A DNA stretch of 64,000 nt from Nonomuraea sp. NEAU-A123 (GCF_018603905.1 NZ_JAHFZZ010000009.1:1-64000); one strand, 5' to 3'; counted from the stretch's first letter, positions 16,445-25,469 are shown. Notes: generated by a model not told the origin, from the letters alone. Numbers and translations are program-made.

Positions 16445-16462
16445 GTACCTACCGGTCGGTAC
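16445..16462. promoter_or_regulatory. TetR-type palindromic operator upstream of acyl-CoA ligase
   Basis: GTACCTACCGGTCGGTAC is an 18 bp palindrome with one mismatched pair, centred on ACCGGT. Sites of the form TACC-NACCGGTN-GGTA are typical of TetR-family repressors of fatty-acid or acyl-CoA genes in actinobacteria. It lies 44-61 bp upstream of the ligase start. No TetR gene is found in this window, so the regulator must be encoded elsewhere. Confidence 0.6.
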
Positions 16463-16505
16463 TGTGATTTATCCGGGATTGCCGTCCACTGTGGGAGTGC
16501 TTCGC

Positions 16506-18167
16506 ATGACTCTTTCTCATGCCCAGGTCCAAGCCCAGCTCACTGGTCCTGGCCAGCTTTTCGAGATGGAGGAGATCGGCGACAGCGGCGTACGAACCTG
16601 GAAGCACGCTCCGGGCCACTTCCGCGCCCTGCTGGAGATGAGCAGGTTCCACGGCGAGAAGGAGTTCCTCGTCTACGAGGACGAGCACATCACGTTCGAG
16701 GAGCACTTCCGGCGGGCGGCGACGCTGGCGAACCGCCTGGTGACGGAGTACGGCGTGGCCAAGGGCGACCGGGTGGTCGTGGCCATGCGCAACTACCCGG
16801 AGTGGGTGGTGGCCTTCTCCGCCGCGCTCGCGGCCGGGGCGATAGCCGTACCGCTCAACGCCTGGTGGACCGAGCCCGAGCTGGCGTACGGCGTGCGCGA
16901 CTGTGACGCCAAGGTGCTGATCGCGGACGGCGAGCGGGCCGTCAGGCTTGCGGCCACCGGCGTGCCGATGATCGTGGCCAGGGGCGAGGCGCCCGAGGGC
17001 GCGCGCTCGTTCGACGACGTGCTGGGCGAGGTCAGCGCGGACGTGACGCTGCCCGACGTCGAGCTCTCCCCCGAGGATCCGGCCACGATCTTCTACACCT
17101 CCGGCACCACCGGGCATCCCAAGGGGGCGCTGGGCAGCCACCGCAACCTGGGCCAGTCGCCGATGACCGTCGCCTACGGGCTGATGCGGGCGGTCGCGCT
17201 GGCCGGCAAGGACGCCGCCGCGGCGGCGGGCGCGCGCCGGGTGACGCTGCTGACCGTGCCGCTGTTCCACGTCACCGGCTGCTTCTCCGCGCTGACCACC
17301 ACCATGTTCGCGGGCGGCGGGCTGGTCCTGATGTACAAGTGGGACCCCGAGCAGGCGCTGCGGCTCATCGAACGCGAGCGGATCACCGCGATGATCGGCG
17401 TGCCGACCAACGCGTGGCAGCTGATGTCCCATCCCGACTTCGGCAAGTACGACCTGTCGTCGCTGACCACCCTCGGCTACGGCGGGGCACCGGCTCCGCC
17501 GAAGCTGCTGGCGCGCATCGGCGAGAACCTGCCCGACCGCGCCGCGTCGAACGGCTACGGCATGACCGAGACGACCGGCCTGGCGGTGGGCAACGGCGGC
17601 CCCGACTACCAGGCCAGGCCCGACAGCATCGGCCTGCCCACGGCCGTGGTCGACGTCCGGGTGGTCGCCCCGACGGGTGACGAGCTGCCGCGCGGTGAGG
17701 TGGGCGAGCTGTGCGTACGCGGCCCGAACGTCATCATGCGCTACTGGAACAAGCCGGAGCCGACGGCGCAGACCTTCGTCGACGGCTGGCTGCACACCGG
17801 AGATCTCGCCAAGATCGACGAGGACGGCTTCGTCTACATCGTGGACCGGGCGAAGGACATGGTCATCAGGGCCGGCGAGAACGTCTACTGCGCCGAGGTG
17901 GAGGCGGCCCTGTTCGAGCACCCGGCGGTGGACGACGCGGCGGTGATCGGCATCCCCCACGACGAGCTGGGCGAGGAGGTGGGCGCGGTGGTCCGGCTCA
18001 AGCCGGGCACCTCGACCACCTCTGAGGAGCTCCAGTCGTTCCTGGTGGAGCGCATCGCCAAGTTCAAGATCCCGTCTCACGTCTGGTTCAGGGACTCGGA
18101 GCTGCCGCGCAACCCGGGCGGCAAGATCCTCAAGACCCACCTGCGCCGTGAGGTGCTGGGCGGCTAG
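16506..18167 (+). CDS. long-chain fatty-acyl-CoA synthetase / AMP-dependent ligase
   Basis: A 553-residue ANL-superfamily enzyme that adenylates a carboxylic acid and transfers it to CoA. Visible motifs: P-loop YTSGTTGHPKG (about 197-207), NGYGMTET (A5), GWLHTGDLAKIDEDGF (A7), DRAKDMVIRAGENVYCAEVE (A8) and the catalytic lysine in NPGGKILKT at the C-terminus. Start ATG 16506 has GGGAG eight nucleotides upstream. Substrate chain length cannot be read from sequence. Its TAG stop shares the four-base CTAG with the convergent HycE-like gene's stop. Confidence 0.9.
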   Translation: MTLSHAQVQAQLTGPGQLFEMEEIGDSGVRTWKHAPGHFRALLEMSRFHGEKEFLVYEDEHITFEEHFRRAATLANRLVTEYGVAKGDRVVVAMRNYPEWVVAFSAALAAGAIAVPLNAWWTEPELAYGVRDCDAKVLIADGERAVRLAATGVPMIVARGEAPEGARSFDDVLGEVSADVTLPDVELSPEDPATIFYTSGTTGHPKGALGSHRNLGQSPMTVAYGLMRAVALAGKDAAAAAGARRVTLLTVPLFHVTGCFSALTTTMFAGGGLVLMYKWDPEQALRLIERERITAMIGVPTNAWQLMSHPDFGKYDLSSLTTLGYGGAPAPPKLLARIGENLPDRAASNGYGMTETTGLAVGNGGPDYQARPDSIGLPTAVVDVRVVAPTGDELPRGEVGELCVRGPNVIMRYWNKPEPTAQTFVDGWLHTGDLAKIDEDGFVYIVDRAKDMVIRAGENVYCAEVEAALFEHPAVDDAAVIGIPHDELGEEVGAVVRLKPGTSTTSEELQSFLVERIAKFKIPSHVWFRDSELPRNPGGKILKTHLRREVLGG

Positions 18168-19636
18168 AGATCGTTGCCCGCGTAGGACAGGTTGAAGCTC
18201 TTGTTGACCAGCGGGAAGTCGGGCACGATCGCGCCGCCCAGCGCGACCGGCAACGCGGGCCAGTTGAAGAACGACGGATCGGCGATCTTCACTCTGGCCA
18301 GCCTCCCGTCCCCGTTCAGCTCGACGCGGTGGACGATGGTGCCGCGCCAGCCCTCGACGATGCCCACGCCCGAGCCGCGCCGCCCGTCCGGCAGGCTCCA
18401 GTCAGCCGAGGTGTGCGCCAGCCGGTCGATCAGCCCGATCGAGGCGGCGATCTCGTCGGCCCTGACCTGGAAGCGGGCCAGCACGTCTCCGCCCGTCCGG
18501 GTCGCCACCGGGAACGGGCCCAGGTCGATGAACGGGTGGTCGCGGCGGGCGTCGATGTCGAGCCCGCTGGCCCTGGCCACGTAGCCGAGCGTGCCGAGGT
18601 CCGCGGCGGCCCGCTCGGTGAGCACGGCGGTGCCGGTGAACCGGTCCGACACCACGCCGTGGCCGAGGGCGAGGCCGGCGATCTCGGCCACCTCGGCGCC
18701 GAGCGCCGCCAGCCTGACCGGGTCGGGCATGGCCCGCGGCTCCGCGCCGCCGAGACGTATCGCGCCGCGTAGCAGGCGGTGGCCGGTGACCTCGGCGTTG
18801 ATGCGCAGCAGGTGTTCGCGGACACTTCCGCAGTGGGCCTGCAGGACGCTGTGGGCCACGTCGTTGCAGAGCGCGCCCAGGTCGGTGACGTGGTTGTAGA
18901 GGCGTTCGAGCTCCAGCAGCACCGCTCGGGCGCGCTGCGAGTCGGGATCGACGGCCGTGCCGGTGGCCTCCTCGACGGCCAGGCAGTAGGCCAGGGCGTG
19001 GCCGACCGAGGTGTCGCCACTGACCCGCTCGGCCAGCGCCAGCCCGTCTTCCGGGCGGCGGCCCTCGAAGAGCTGTTCGAGGCCCTTGTGCACGAACCAG
19101 AGGCGGGCCTTGAGCTTGAGTATCGTCTCGCCGACCACCGAGAAGCGGAAGTGGCCCGGCTCGATGCAGCCCGCGTGCACGGGGCCGACCGGGATCTCGT
19201 AGACGCCGTCGCCTTCCACATCGCCGAACGGGTAGGGGCCCTCGGGGTCGCCGAACGACGGTGGCGGGCCCGCGTCGGGGAGCATCGGGTACCAGCCTCG
19301 GGGCCAGTGGTGGTGCCTGACCAGGCGCTGGGGCAGGGGGTGGCCTTCGGGCGTGATGCCGTACAGGTCGCGGATCTCCCGTTCGAAGCGCCCGGCGGGG
19401 AAGGAGAGCGCGGCCAGGCTGGGGACGGCGGGCTCGGTCAGGCGTACGTGCAGCTCGGCCCGCCGCGCCGGGCGGGCGGCGGTGAACAGGTAGACGAGGC
19501 GGAAGCCGGTGTCCTCGGCGTGCGCGGCGACGAGCGCGACGCGGTGCCCCAGGGCGAACAGTTCGGCGGCGCGCTCGACGAGCTCGCCGGGCTCGATGTC
19601 GGCGACCGTCGGCTCTCCTCCGATCACAGCGGTCAT
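18164..19636 (-). CDS. HycE/HyfG-like (NuoC-NuoD fusion) large subunit lacking Ni-binding cysteines
   Basis: This 490-residue protein combines a NuoC-like domain (signature FEREIRDLYGITPEGHP, about 84-100) with a NuoD/NiFe-hydrogenase large-subunit domain (about 145-490), as in HycE of formate hydrogenlyase. The two motifs that hold the NiFe centre are changed: the L1 position reads RVSGDTS (204-210) instead of RxCGxC, and the C-terminus reads KSFNLSYAGNDL instead of DPCxxC, without the usual proteolysed tail. It therefore cannot bind Ni-Fe in the known way and is probably not a hydrogenase. It is the last gene of the six-gene set; ATG 19636 overlaps the preceding stop (ATGA). M. tuberculosis has a comparable set (Rv0082-Rv0087). 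Confidence 0.88.
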   Translation of the reverse strand: MTAVIGGEPTVADIEPGELVERAAELFALGHRVALVAAHAEDTGFRLVYLFTAARPARRAELHVRLTEPAVPSLAALSFPAGRFEREIRDLYGITPEGHPLPQRLVRHHHWPRGWYPMLPDAGPPPSFGDPEGPYPFGDVEGDGVYEIPVGPVHAGCIEPGHFRFSVVGETILKLKARLWFVHKGLEQLFEGRRPEDGLALAERVSGDTSVGHALAYCLAVEEATGTAVDPDSQRARAVLLELERLYNHVTDLGALCNDVAHSVLQAHCGSVREHLLRINAEVTGHRLLRGAIRLGGAEPRAMPDPVRLAALGAEVAEIAGLALGHGVVSDRFTGTAVLTERAAADLGTLGYVARASGLDIDARRDHPFIDLGPFPVATRTGGDVLARFQVRADEIAASIGLIDRLAHTSADWSLPDGRRGSGVGIVEGWRGTIVHRVELNGDGRLARVKIADPSFFNWPALPVALGGAIVPDFPLVNKSFNLSYAGNDL

Positions 19637-21117
19637 CGCGCGCCTCCCACGGGGCCGGCCGGCGGTCCGATGGTGGCGATGGTGGCCGCGGACTCCAGCA
19701 GCGGCCGGAGCGGCCCCAGCGTCACGCCGAGCGCCGCGCACGCGACGAGCCCCGCGACCAGCGGCACTCCCGCTCCCCGCAGGCGGATCGCCAGCCCGCC
19801 CGCCGCGCCCGGTGGCGCCTGGCCGAGCAGCATGCGGCCGGCCGTCCCGCCCACTCCCGCGACGATCACCAGCATGAGCACCAGCGCGGGCGCCACCGCC
19901 CATCCGAGCCCGGCTGTGAAGCCCGCCCGTACGATTGCGAGCTCGCTGGCGAACAGGCTGAACGGCGGCAACCCCAGCAGCGCCAGCAGCCCGAGACCGA
20001 AGATCGTGGCCAGTCCGGGCGCCTGCCCGCCCAGCCCGCGTACCTCGTCGATCCGGCTGCTCCCGGCCGCCTGCTGGATCCGCCCGGAGCCGAGGAACAG
20101 CACCGACTTGCCCAGCCCGTGCCCCAGGATGTGCAGCAGTACGGCCGCCAGTGCCAGGCCGTTGCCGATGGCCGCGCCGAGCGCGATCAGCCCCATGTGC
20201 TCGATGCTCGAATAGGCCAGCATCCGCTTGAAGTCGCGCTGCCCGATCAGCAGCGCCGCCGCCACGGCCAGCGACGCCAGCGCCACCACGATCAGCAGCA
20301 GCCGGCAGAACCCCGGCCCGAGCGCCCCGTCGGAGATCACCTTGACCCGCAGGATCGCGTAGAACGCCACCGACAGCAGCACCCCGGACATCAGCGCCGA
20401 TACCGGCGCGGGCGCCTGGCTGTGCGCGTCGGGCAGCCAGGCGTGCAGCGGCGCGAGCCCCGCCTTGGTGCCGAAACCGAGCACCAGCAGCACCACGGCG
20501 ATCCGCGTCACCCCCGGGTCGAGCCGCCCGGCGTGCCCGGCCAGCGACACCCAGTCGAGCCCCTCGCGCGTGGACAGCCCGGCGTGTACGGCGGCGTAGT
20601 GCACGATCACCAGGCCGAGCAGCGCGAGCGCGATGCCGACCGAGCAGATCACCACGTACTTCCAGGCCGCCTCGGTGGCCTTCCTGGTGCGGCGGTGCCC
20701 GACCAGGAACGCGGTCAGGATCGTGGTCGCCTCCACCGCCACCCAGAGCATCCCGAGGCTGGCGGCGAGCACGGCCGTCGCCATCGCCGCGACGAAGCAC
20801 TGGGTGAAGATCCCGTAGCGGCGGGCGGCCGCCGGCCCCGCGTGTCCGGCGACCGCCTCGGCCCGCAGGTAGCCGGGGCTGGCCAGCATCGCCAGCAGCG
20901 CCACGACGCCGATCACGATCAGCATGTACGCGCTGAGCGCGTCCACCCGCAACAGCCCCCACAGCCCGCTCCCCTCACCGGCCCGCGCGAGCAGGATGGC
21001 GGCGGCGAGCAGCCCGCCCGCGGACAGGGCGCCGAGCCAGGCCGTCACGCGGTTCCAGCCGAACAGGGCATACAGGCAGGCGGCCGCGAGCGGCAGCGCC
21101 ACCGGGACGATCATCAT
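19633..21117 (-). CDS. HyfF/HycQ-like proton-antiporter membrane subunit (NuoM/NuoN-type)
   Basis: A 494-residue polytopic protein of the proton-antiporter (NuoL/M/N) family. About 14 hydrophobic segments, the ion-path residues Glu129 (AVEATT), Lys218 and His225 (GTKAGLAPLHAWLPDAHS) are retained, so ion translocation is plausible. ATG 21117 overlaps the upstream stop by 1 nt (TGATG); a second ATG follows immediately at 21114. It is the fifth gene of the complex. Confidence 0.88.
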   Translation of the reverse strand: MMIVPVALPLAAACLYALFGWNRVTAWLGALSAGGLLAAAILLARAGEGSGLWGLLRVDALSAYMLIVIGVVALLAMLASPGYLRAEAVAGHAGPAAARRYGIFTQCFVAAMATAVLAASLGMLWVAVEATTILTAFLVGHRRTRKATEAAWKYVVICSVGIALALLGLVIVHYAAVHAGLSTREGLDWVSLAGHAGRLDPGVTRIAVVLLVLGFGTKAGLAPLHAWLPDAHSQAPAPVSALMSGVLLSVAFYAILRVKVISDGALGPGFCRLLLIVVALASLAVAAALLIGQRDFKRMLAYSSIEHMGLIALGAAIGNGLALAAVLLHILGHGLGKSVLFLGSGRIQQAAGSSRIDEVRGLGGQAPGLATIFGLGLLALLGLPPFSLFASELAIVRAGFTAGLGWAVAPALVLMLVIVAGVGGTAGRMLLGQAPPGAAGGLAIRLRGAGVPLVAGLVACAALGVTLGPLRPLLESAATIATIGPPAGPVGGAR

Positions 21118-21776
21118 CAGTCGTGCAGCTCCCGTAGCTCGTCGAGGTCGGTGCCGCCGAACGCGGCCCGCATCCGGGTGGTCAGAACCTGCAGCGCCAG
21201 TACGGCCAGCAGCACGTCGAGGGAGACGCCCAGCTCCACCACCAGCGGCACCCCGGTGGTGGTGAGGAACGCGGCGGCGGTGATGGCGTTGTCCATCAGC
21301 AGGAACCCGACCACCTGCGACAGCGCCCGCCTCCTGGTGACCAGCACGAAGAAGCCCACCAGCAGCACGGTCAGCGCGATCGGCACGGCCTGCGTGGCGG
21401 GGGTGGGCGCCAGCCGTACCAGGGGCTGGGAGACCGCGTACGCGATCATCGTCAGGACGGCCGTGACCAGCAGCGACGCGGCGACGCTGACGTGCGGCCG
21501 GGCCTCGCGCCCTTCCTCGCCGGCCGCCAGCGCGCGCCGCATCAGGTACGGCAGGAGCACCGCGCGCAGCAGCCCCACCCCGAGGCCGAGCACGGTCAGC
21601 TCCACGTCGGCCTCGTGCAGCCCTCTGACCGCGATCAGCGCGCCCAACGCCACCCCCTGCAGCGCGAACAGCCAGATGATCGCGGCCAGGTCGCGCCGCC
21701 ACAGGACCAGCACCCCGGTCAGCAGGAAGGCGCCGCAGGCCAGGTCGAGGGTCTGCACGTACAGGGGATCAGTCAT
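21117..21776 (-). CDS. HyfE-like membrane subunit
   Basis: A 219-residue hydrophobic protein with about seven membrane segments, corresponding to hydrogenase-4 component E (HyfE), whose C-terminal part is NuoK-like (GFLLMDNAITAAAFL with an acidic residue in a membrane helix). ATG 21776 lies 5 nt after the stop of the NuoH-like gene; GTG 21785 is an alternative start. Its expected role is a small channel subunit between the two antiporter-like subunits. Confidence 0.82.
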   Translation of the reverse strand: MTDPLYVQTLDLACGAFLLTGVLVLWRRDLAAIIWLFALQGVALGALIAVRGLHEADVELTVLGLGVGLLRAVLLPYLMRRALAAGEEGREARPHVSVAASLLVTAVLTMIAYAVSQPLVRLAPTPATQAVPIALTVLLVGFFVLVTRRRALSQVVGFLLMDNAITAAAFLTTTGVPLVVELGVSLDVLLAVLALQVLTTRMRAAFGGTDLDELRELHD

Positions 21777-21781
21777 CTCAC

Positions 21782-22717
21782 TCACGCCAGGAAGAAGGAG
21801 GCGGCGACCGCCAGCAGGGCCATCAGGAACGAGCCGGCCAGCAGCTCGGGGATGCGGAACAGGCGCAGCTTGGCCATGAACACCTCGCCGGCCGCCAGCA
21901 CGCCGCCCAGCAGCGCCACCTTCACGGCGAACGCCACCACGGCGACCAGCAGCGCGATCGGCCCGGCGCCCGCGGTGGCGATGCCGAACGGCGCGAACAG
22001 CCCGGCGAACAGCCCCAGCATGACCGTCAGCCGCATCGCCGAGGCCCACTCGATGAGCGCCAGGTCCGGGCCCGCGTACTCGAGGATCATCGCCTCGTGG
22101 ATCATCGTCAGCTCCAGGTGGGTCGACGGGTTGTCCACCGGGATCCGGCCCGACTCGGCGATGGTGACCACCGCGAGCGCGACGGCGGCGAGCAGGCTCA
22201 CCGGGGAGATGAGCGACAGCGGGCTGCTCGCGGTGGCGATGACGATCGCGCCGAGGTCGGTGGTGCCCACCCGGATCGACAGCGCGAACACCGCCAGCAG
22301 GATCGTCGGCTCGACCAGGGCGAGCACGGTCATCTCACGACTGGCGCCCATCCCGCCGAACGCGGTGCCCGTGTCGAGCCCGCCCAGCGCCAGCGCCACC
22401 GAGCCGAGCGCGAGCAGCGCGGCGACCGCGAACAGGTCGGCGACGCCGTCGAGCGGCGAGTCGGCGGTGACCAGCGGCACCGCCGCCGCGACCACCAGCG
22501 TGGTCCCGGCCAGCAGCGGCGGCGCGGCCCTGAACAGCCAGCCCGTGCCGTGCGGAGCGATGGCCTCCTTGCGGACCAGTTTGCGCAGGTCGCGCCACGG
22601 TTGGCGCACCCCGGCGCCCGCGCGGCCCTCCAGGCGGGCCCTGATCTGGCGCATCAGGCCGACGAGCAGCGGTGCTCCGGCGGCCACCACGAGCAGTTGC
22701 AGCACCATGGCGATCAC
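21782..22717 (-). CDS. HycD/HyfC-like (NuoH-type) membrane subunit
   Basis: A 311-residue polytopic protein of the NuoH/HycD family, which connects the soluble redox arm to the membrane arm. The conserved acidic loop ESGRIPVDNPSTHLELTMIHEAM is intact, as is the family N-terminal QIRARLEGRAG. GTG 22717 overlaps the preceding stop (GTGA). Confidence 0.88.
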   Translation of the reverse strand: MIAMVLQLLVVAAGAPLLVGLMRQIRARLEGRAGAGVRQPWRDLRKLVRKEAIAPHGTGWLFRAAPPLLAGTTLVVAAAVPLVTADSPLDGVADLFAVAALLALGSVALALGGLDTGTAFGGMGASREMTVLALVEPTILLAVFALSIRVGTTDLGAIVIATASSPLSLISPVSLLAAVALAVVTIAESGRIPVDNPSTHLELTMIHEAMILEYAGPDLALIEWASAMRLTVMLGLFAGLFAPFGIATAGAGPIALLVAVVAFAVKVALLGGVLAAGEVFMAKLRLFRIPELLAGSFLMALLAVAASFFLA

Positions 22718-24783
22718 GAGATCACCGCCAGCACGATCAGCACGCCGGTCAGCGCGTAGAAGCCGTAGGACAGGTAGCGGTGGACGCTGCCGTCGGCGAG
22801 CCGGCGCGCGCCTGTGCCGAGCCGGACCGCGGCGGCCAGCACCGGCTCGTACAGGCGTCGTTCGACCCGGTCGGGCACCCTGGCCCGGAACCGGACCCGC
22901 CGTACCAGGTAGGCCGACTCCTTGACGGCCGTCACGTCGATGGCGCTCTCCGGTTGCAGGGCGTCGACGAAGACCCGTTGGAGGGGTTCGGCGAAGGAGG
23001 TGGCGGTGTACTCCATGCGGGCCGACACCGGGCCCGCGCCGCAGTCCCACAGGCGCGCCGCCCGCCGTACGCGCCGGGTGGCCACCGCGCCGACCAGCGC
23101 CGGCACCGCCACCATGGCTCCGGCCAGCGCCAGCGCGATGAGGATCGGCGAGATCGAGCCGGTGATCGTGGTGAGCCGGAGCGTCACCTCTCCCGTGACC
23201 GGCCGGCCCGCGGGGATCACCTCCGTGACGGCCTCGGTGAGCGCGGGGAGCACCAGCGTGGGGTTGAGCGCGAGGAACAGGCAGGCCGCCGCGGCCAGCG
23301 CCATCCCGTAGATCGCCGTACGCGGGCTCTCCGCCGCCCGTTCGGCGCCCGGACCGCGCGGGCGGGCCAGGAAGCCGACGCCGAACGCCTTCACGAACGT
23401 GGCCACGGCCAGCCCCGCCGTGAGCGCGATGGCGCCCACGGCCAGCGGCATCGTGACCGCGCCCGCCACGCCCGAGGCGGGCAGCGCGTGGATGAGGCTC
23501 TGCAGCAGCAGCCATTCGCTGACGAAGCCGTTGCCGGGCGGCAGCGCCGACGCGCACAGGGCACCGATGGCGAACAGCGCCGTGGTGTACGGCATGCGGG
23601 TGCGCAGGCCGCCGAGCGCGTCCAGATCCCTGGTGCCCGTGGCCCGCTGGACCGAGCCGGCCGCCTGGAACAGCAGCGTTTTGAAGGCGGCGTGGTTGAC
23701 CACGTGCAGCAGGGCCGCGGTGAGGGCGAGGGCGGCCAGCGGGCCGGCGCCGTCGGCCGCGAAGAAGCCGGCCGCGCCGACGCCGATGAGCACCAGGCCC
23801 ATGTTCTCGGTCGAGGAGTAGCCGAGCAGCCGTTTCAGGTCGGTGGCCATGGCCGCGTGGAGCACGCCGTACAGCGCCGAGAGGGCGCCGAGTGCCAGGA
23901 CGATCCACCACCACCAGACGGGACCGCCGCGCAGCAGGTCGAGCCCGACCCTGACGACGCCGTAGACGCCCATGTTGACCATGGCGCCGCTCATCAGCGG
24001 CGACACGTGGCCGGGGGCGGCCGGGTAGGCCCTGGGCAGCCACACGTGCAGCGGCACGATGCCGGCCTTGGCGGCGAACCCGGCCAGGGTGGTGAGGAAG
24101 ATCACATTCCTGGCGGCAGGCGACAGCTCGGCGACGCGTAGCTGGTCGAAGCCGTCGCCCACGGCTCCGGCGGCCAGATAGCACAGGCCGCACAGGATCG
24201 TCACCAGGCCGAGGTGGGTCATGACGGCGTACCAGAGCGCGGCCTTCCTGACCGACGGCCTCTCGCGGTGCTCGGCCAGCACGAGCAGGAGCGAGGTCAT
24301 CGCCATCAGCTCCCAGCCGAACAGGAACGCGCCCACCCCGTCGGCCGCGGGCACCAGCAGCAGGGCGGCCACGAACAGCGGCACGACCACCCGCGTGGCC
24401 CTGGCCGGGCCGGAGCCGATGCCGTGGATCGCCGCGCACACCGTCACCCCGCCCGTGACGGCGGTGAACAGGCCGCCGAGCGGGTCGAGCGCCAGCCGTA
24501 CGCCGCCCAGGGGCAGCAGGTCGGGCAGCCAGGCCGACCAGCCGTGGCCGAGCATCGCCCGCACCCCCGCCACGGCCGCCAGGGCCCCGGCCGCCGCAGT
24601 GACCGCACCGCCCACCACGGTGATCGCTCCCACCGTCGGAGTCGCCGCACGCACTCGCTCCGCCACCGCGCCCCCGGCGGCGGGTGCGCCTGTGGGCCGC
24701 AGGACGGCGGGCGCACGTGTGGGCAGCAGGGCGACGAGGGCGGCGGCCAGGCAGAGGCCCAGGGCCCACGCGTAGAGGGTCAT
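22714..24783 (-). CDS. HyfB/HycP-like proton-antiporter membrane subunit
   Basis: A 689-residue NuoL/HyfB-type antiporter-like subunit with about 16 hydrophobic segments. Likely ion-path residues are Glu158 (GWELMAM), Lys239 and His246 (AAKAGIVPLHVWLPRAYP). The C-terminal part (about 560-689) is a hydrophilic-amphipathic extension ending in a last membrane helix. ATG 24783 overlaps the stop of the NuoB-like gene (ATGA). It is the second gene of the set. Confidence 0.88.
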   Translation of the reverse strand: MTLYAWALGLCLAAALVALLPTRAPAVLRPTGAPAAGGAVAERVRAATPTVGAITVVGGAVTAAAGALAAVAGVRAMLGHGWSAWLPDLLPLGGVRLALDPLGGLFTAVTGGVTVCAAIHGIGSGPARATRVVVPLFVAALLLVPAADGVGAFLFGWELMAMTSLLLVLAEHRERPSVRKAALWYAVMTHLGLVTILCGLCYLAAGAVGDGFDQLRVAELSPAARNVIFLTTLAGFAAKAGIVPLHVWLPRAYPAAPGHVSPLMSGAMVNMGVYGVVRVGLDLLRGGPVWWWWIVLALGALSALYGVLHAAMATDLKRLLGYSSTENMGLVLIGVGAAGFFAADGAGPLAALALTAALLHVVNHAAFKTLLFQAAGSVQRATGTRDLDALGGLRTRMPYTTALFAIGALCASALPPGNGFVSEWLLLQSLIHALPASGVAGAVTMPLAVGAIALTAGLAVATFVKAFGVGFLARPRGPGAERAAESPRTAIYGMALAAAACLFLALNPTLVLPALTEAVTEVIPAGRPVTGEVTLRLTTITGSISPILIALALAGAMVAVPALVGAVATRRVRRAARLWDCGAGPVSARMEYTATSFAEPLQRVFVDALQPESAIDVTAVKESAYLVRRVRFRARVPDRVERRLYEPVLAAAVRLGTGARRLADGSVHRYLSYGFYALTGVLIVLAVIS

Positions 24784-25253
24784 CGACCGGTCATCCCGCG
24801 GAGCGCCTCGATGATCGCCTCGGGTGGCGGCGGGCAGCCGGGGACCTCGACGTCGACCGGCACCACGTCGCCGACCGCGCCCGCCACGCCGTACGCGCCC
24901 GCGAACACCCCGCAGTCACGCGCGCAGTCACCCAGCGCGATCACCCGGCGCGGCTCCGGCACCGCCTCGTAGGTGCGGCGCAGCGCCATCTCCATGTTGC
25001 GCGTCACCGGCCCGGTGACCAGCAACGCGTCGGCGTGCCGCGGCGAGGCGACCAGCCGGGCGCCGTAGCGCTCCGCGTCGTACACCGGTCCGAACACCGA
25101 GGCGATCTCCACCTCGCACCCGTTGCACGAGCCCGCGTCGACGTGGCGGATCTGCACCGACCCGGCCAGTTCCGGCACGCCCGGACTTTTGGCACGTTCC
25201 AGCGGCGGCTCGGCCATCCGCCCCGTCTTCCTGATTTTTCGCCACAGACCCAC
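24780..25253 (-). CDS. HyfI/HycG-like (NuoB-type) iron-sulfur subunit
   Basis: A 157-residue small subunit of the NuoB/hydrogenase-4 small-subunit family. The four ligands of the proximal [4Fe-4S] cluster can be read: Cys43 and Cys46 (GSCNGCEVE), Cys110 or Cys114 (GDCARDCG) and Cys140 (PGCPP). The electron-transfer cluster is therefore kept although the partner large subunit has lost its NiFe ligands. The start is uncertain: GTG 25253 has a G-rich stretch 5 nt upstream and gives the family-like GLWRKIRKTGR beginning; ATG 25217 is an alternative. First gene of the six-gene operon. No ferredoxin-like (HycB/HyfA/HycF) subunit or formate dehydrogenase is nearby. Confidence 0.85.
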   Translation of the reverse strand: MGLWRKIRKTGRMAEPPLERAKSPGVPELAGSVQIRHVDAGSCNGCEVEIASVFGPVYDAERYGARLVASPRHADALLVTGPVTRNMEMALRRTYEAVPEPRRVIALGDCARDCGVFAGAYGVAGAVGDVVPVDVEVPGCPPPPEAIIEALRGMTGR

Positions 25254-25414
25254 TGCGACCCCCCATCGCTCCGACCTGGGGAAACACCGCCCCTTGCCGG
25301 GCTGACCACTATGCCGCGCCCGTGGGCGACATGCGGCGTCGATCCCCAAAGATCTTGCCGGGGATGCCGTTTTTTGCGCTTTCATCCCAGGTGGAGCGGG
25401 AGATAAGCGCCCGC

Positions 25415-25469
25415 ATTACCTCAGGCGTAATCGCGGCGCCCCCACCCCGGCTGACATGTTTCTCATGTC
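25415..25469 (+). promoter_or_regulatory. two inverted repeats in divergent control region
   Basis: Between the NuoB-like gene and the small membrane protein gene lie two inverted repeats: ATTAC-7-GTAAT (25415-25431) and GACATG-TTTCT-CATGTC (25453-25469). The second is 30 bp upstream of the 25500 start. They are plausible operators for one or both divergent genes, but no regulator is encoded alongside and no clear -35/-10 pair was identified. Confidence 0.4.

Noticed and set aside
18164..25253. Interpretation of the cluster as complex I (nuo operon) or as an active formate hydrogenlyase
   Set aside because: Subunits NuoE, F, G, I and J are missing and the antiporter subunits are of HyfB/HyfF type; the large subunit lacks the Ni-binding cysteines and no formate dehydrogenase is nearby.
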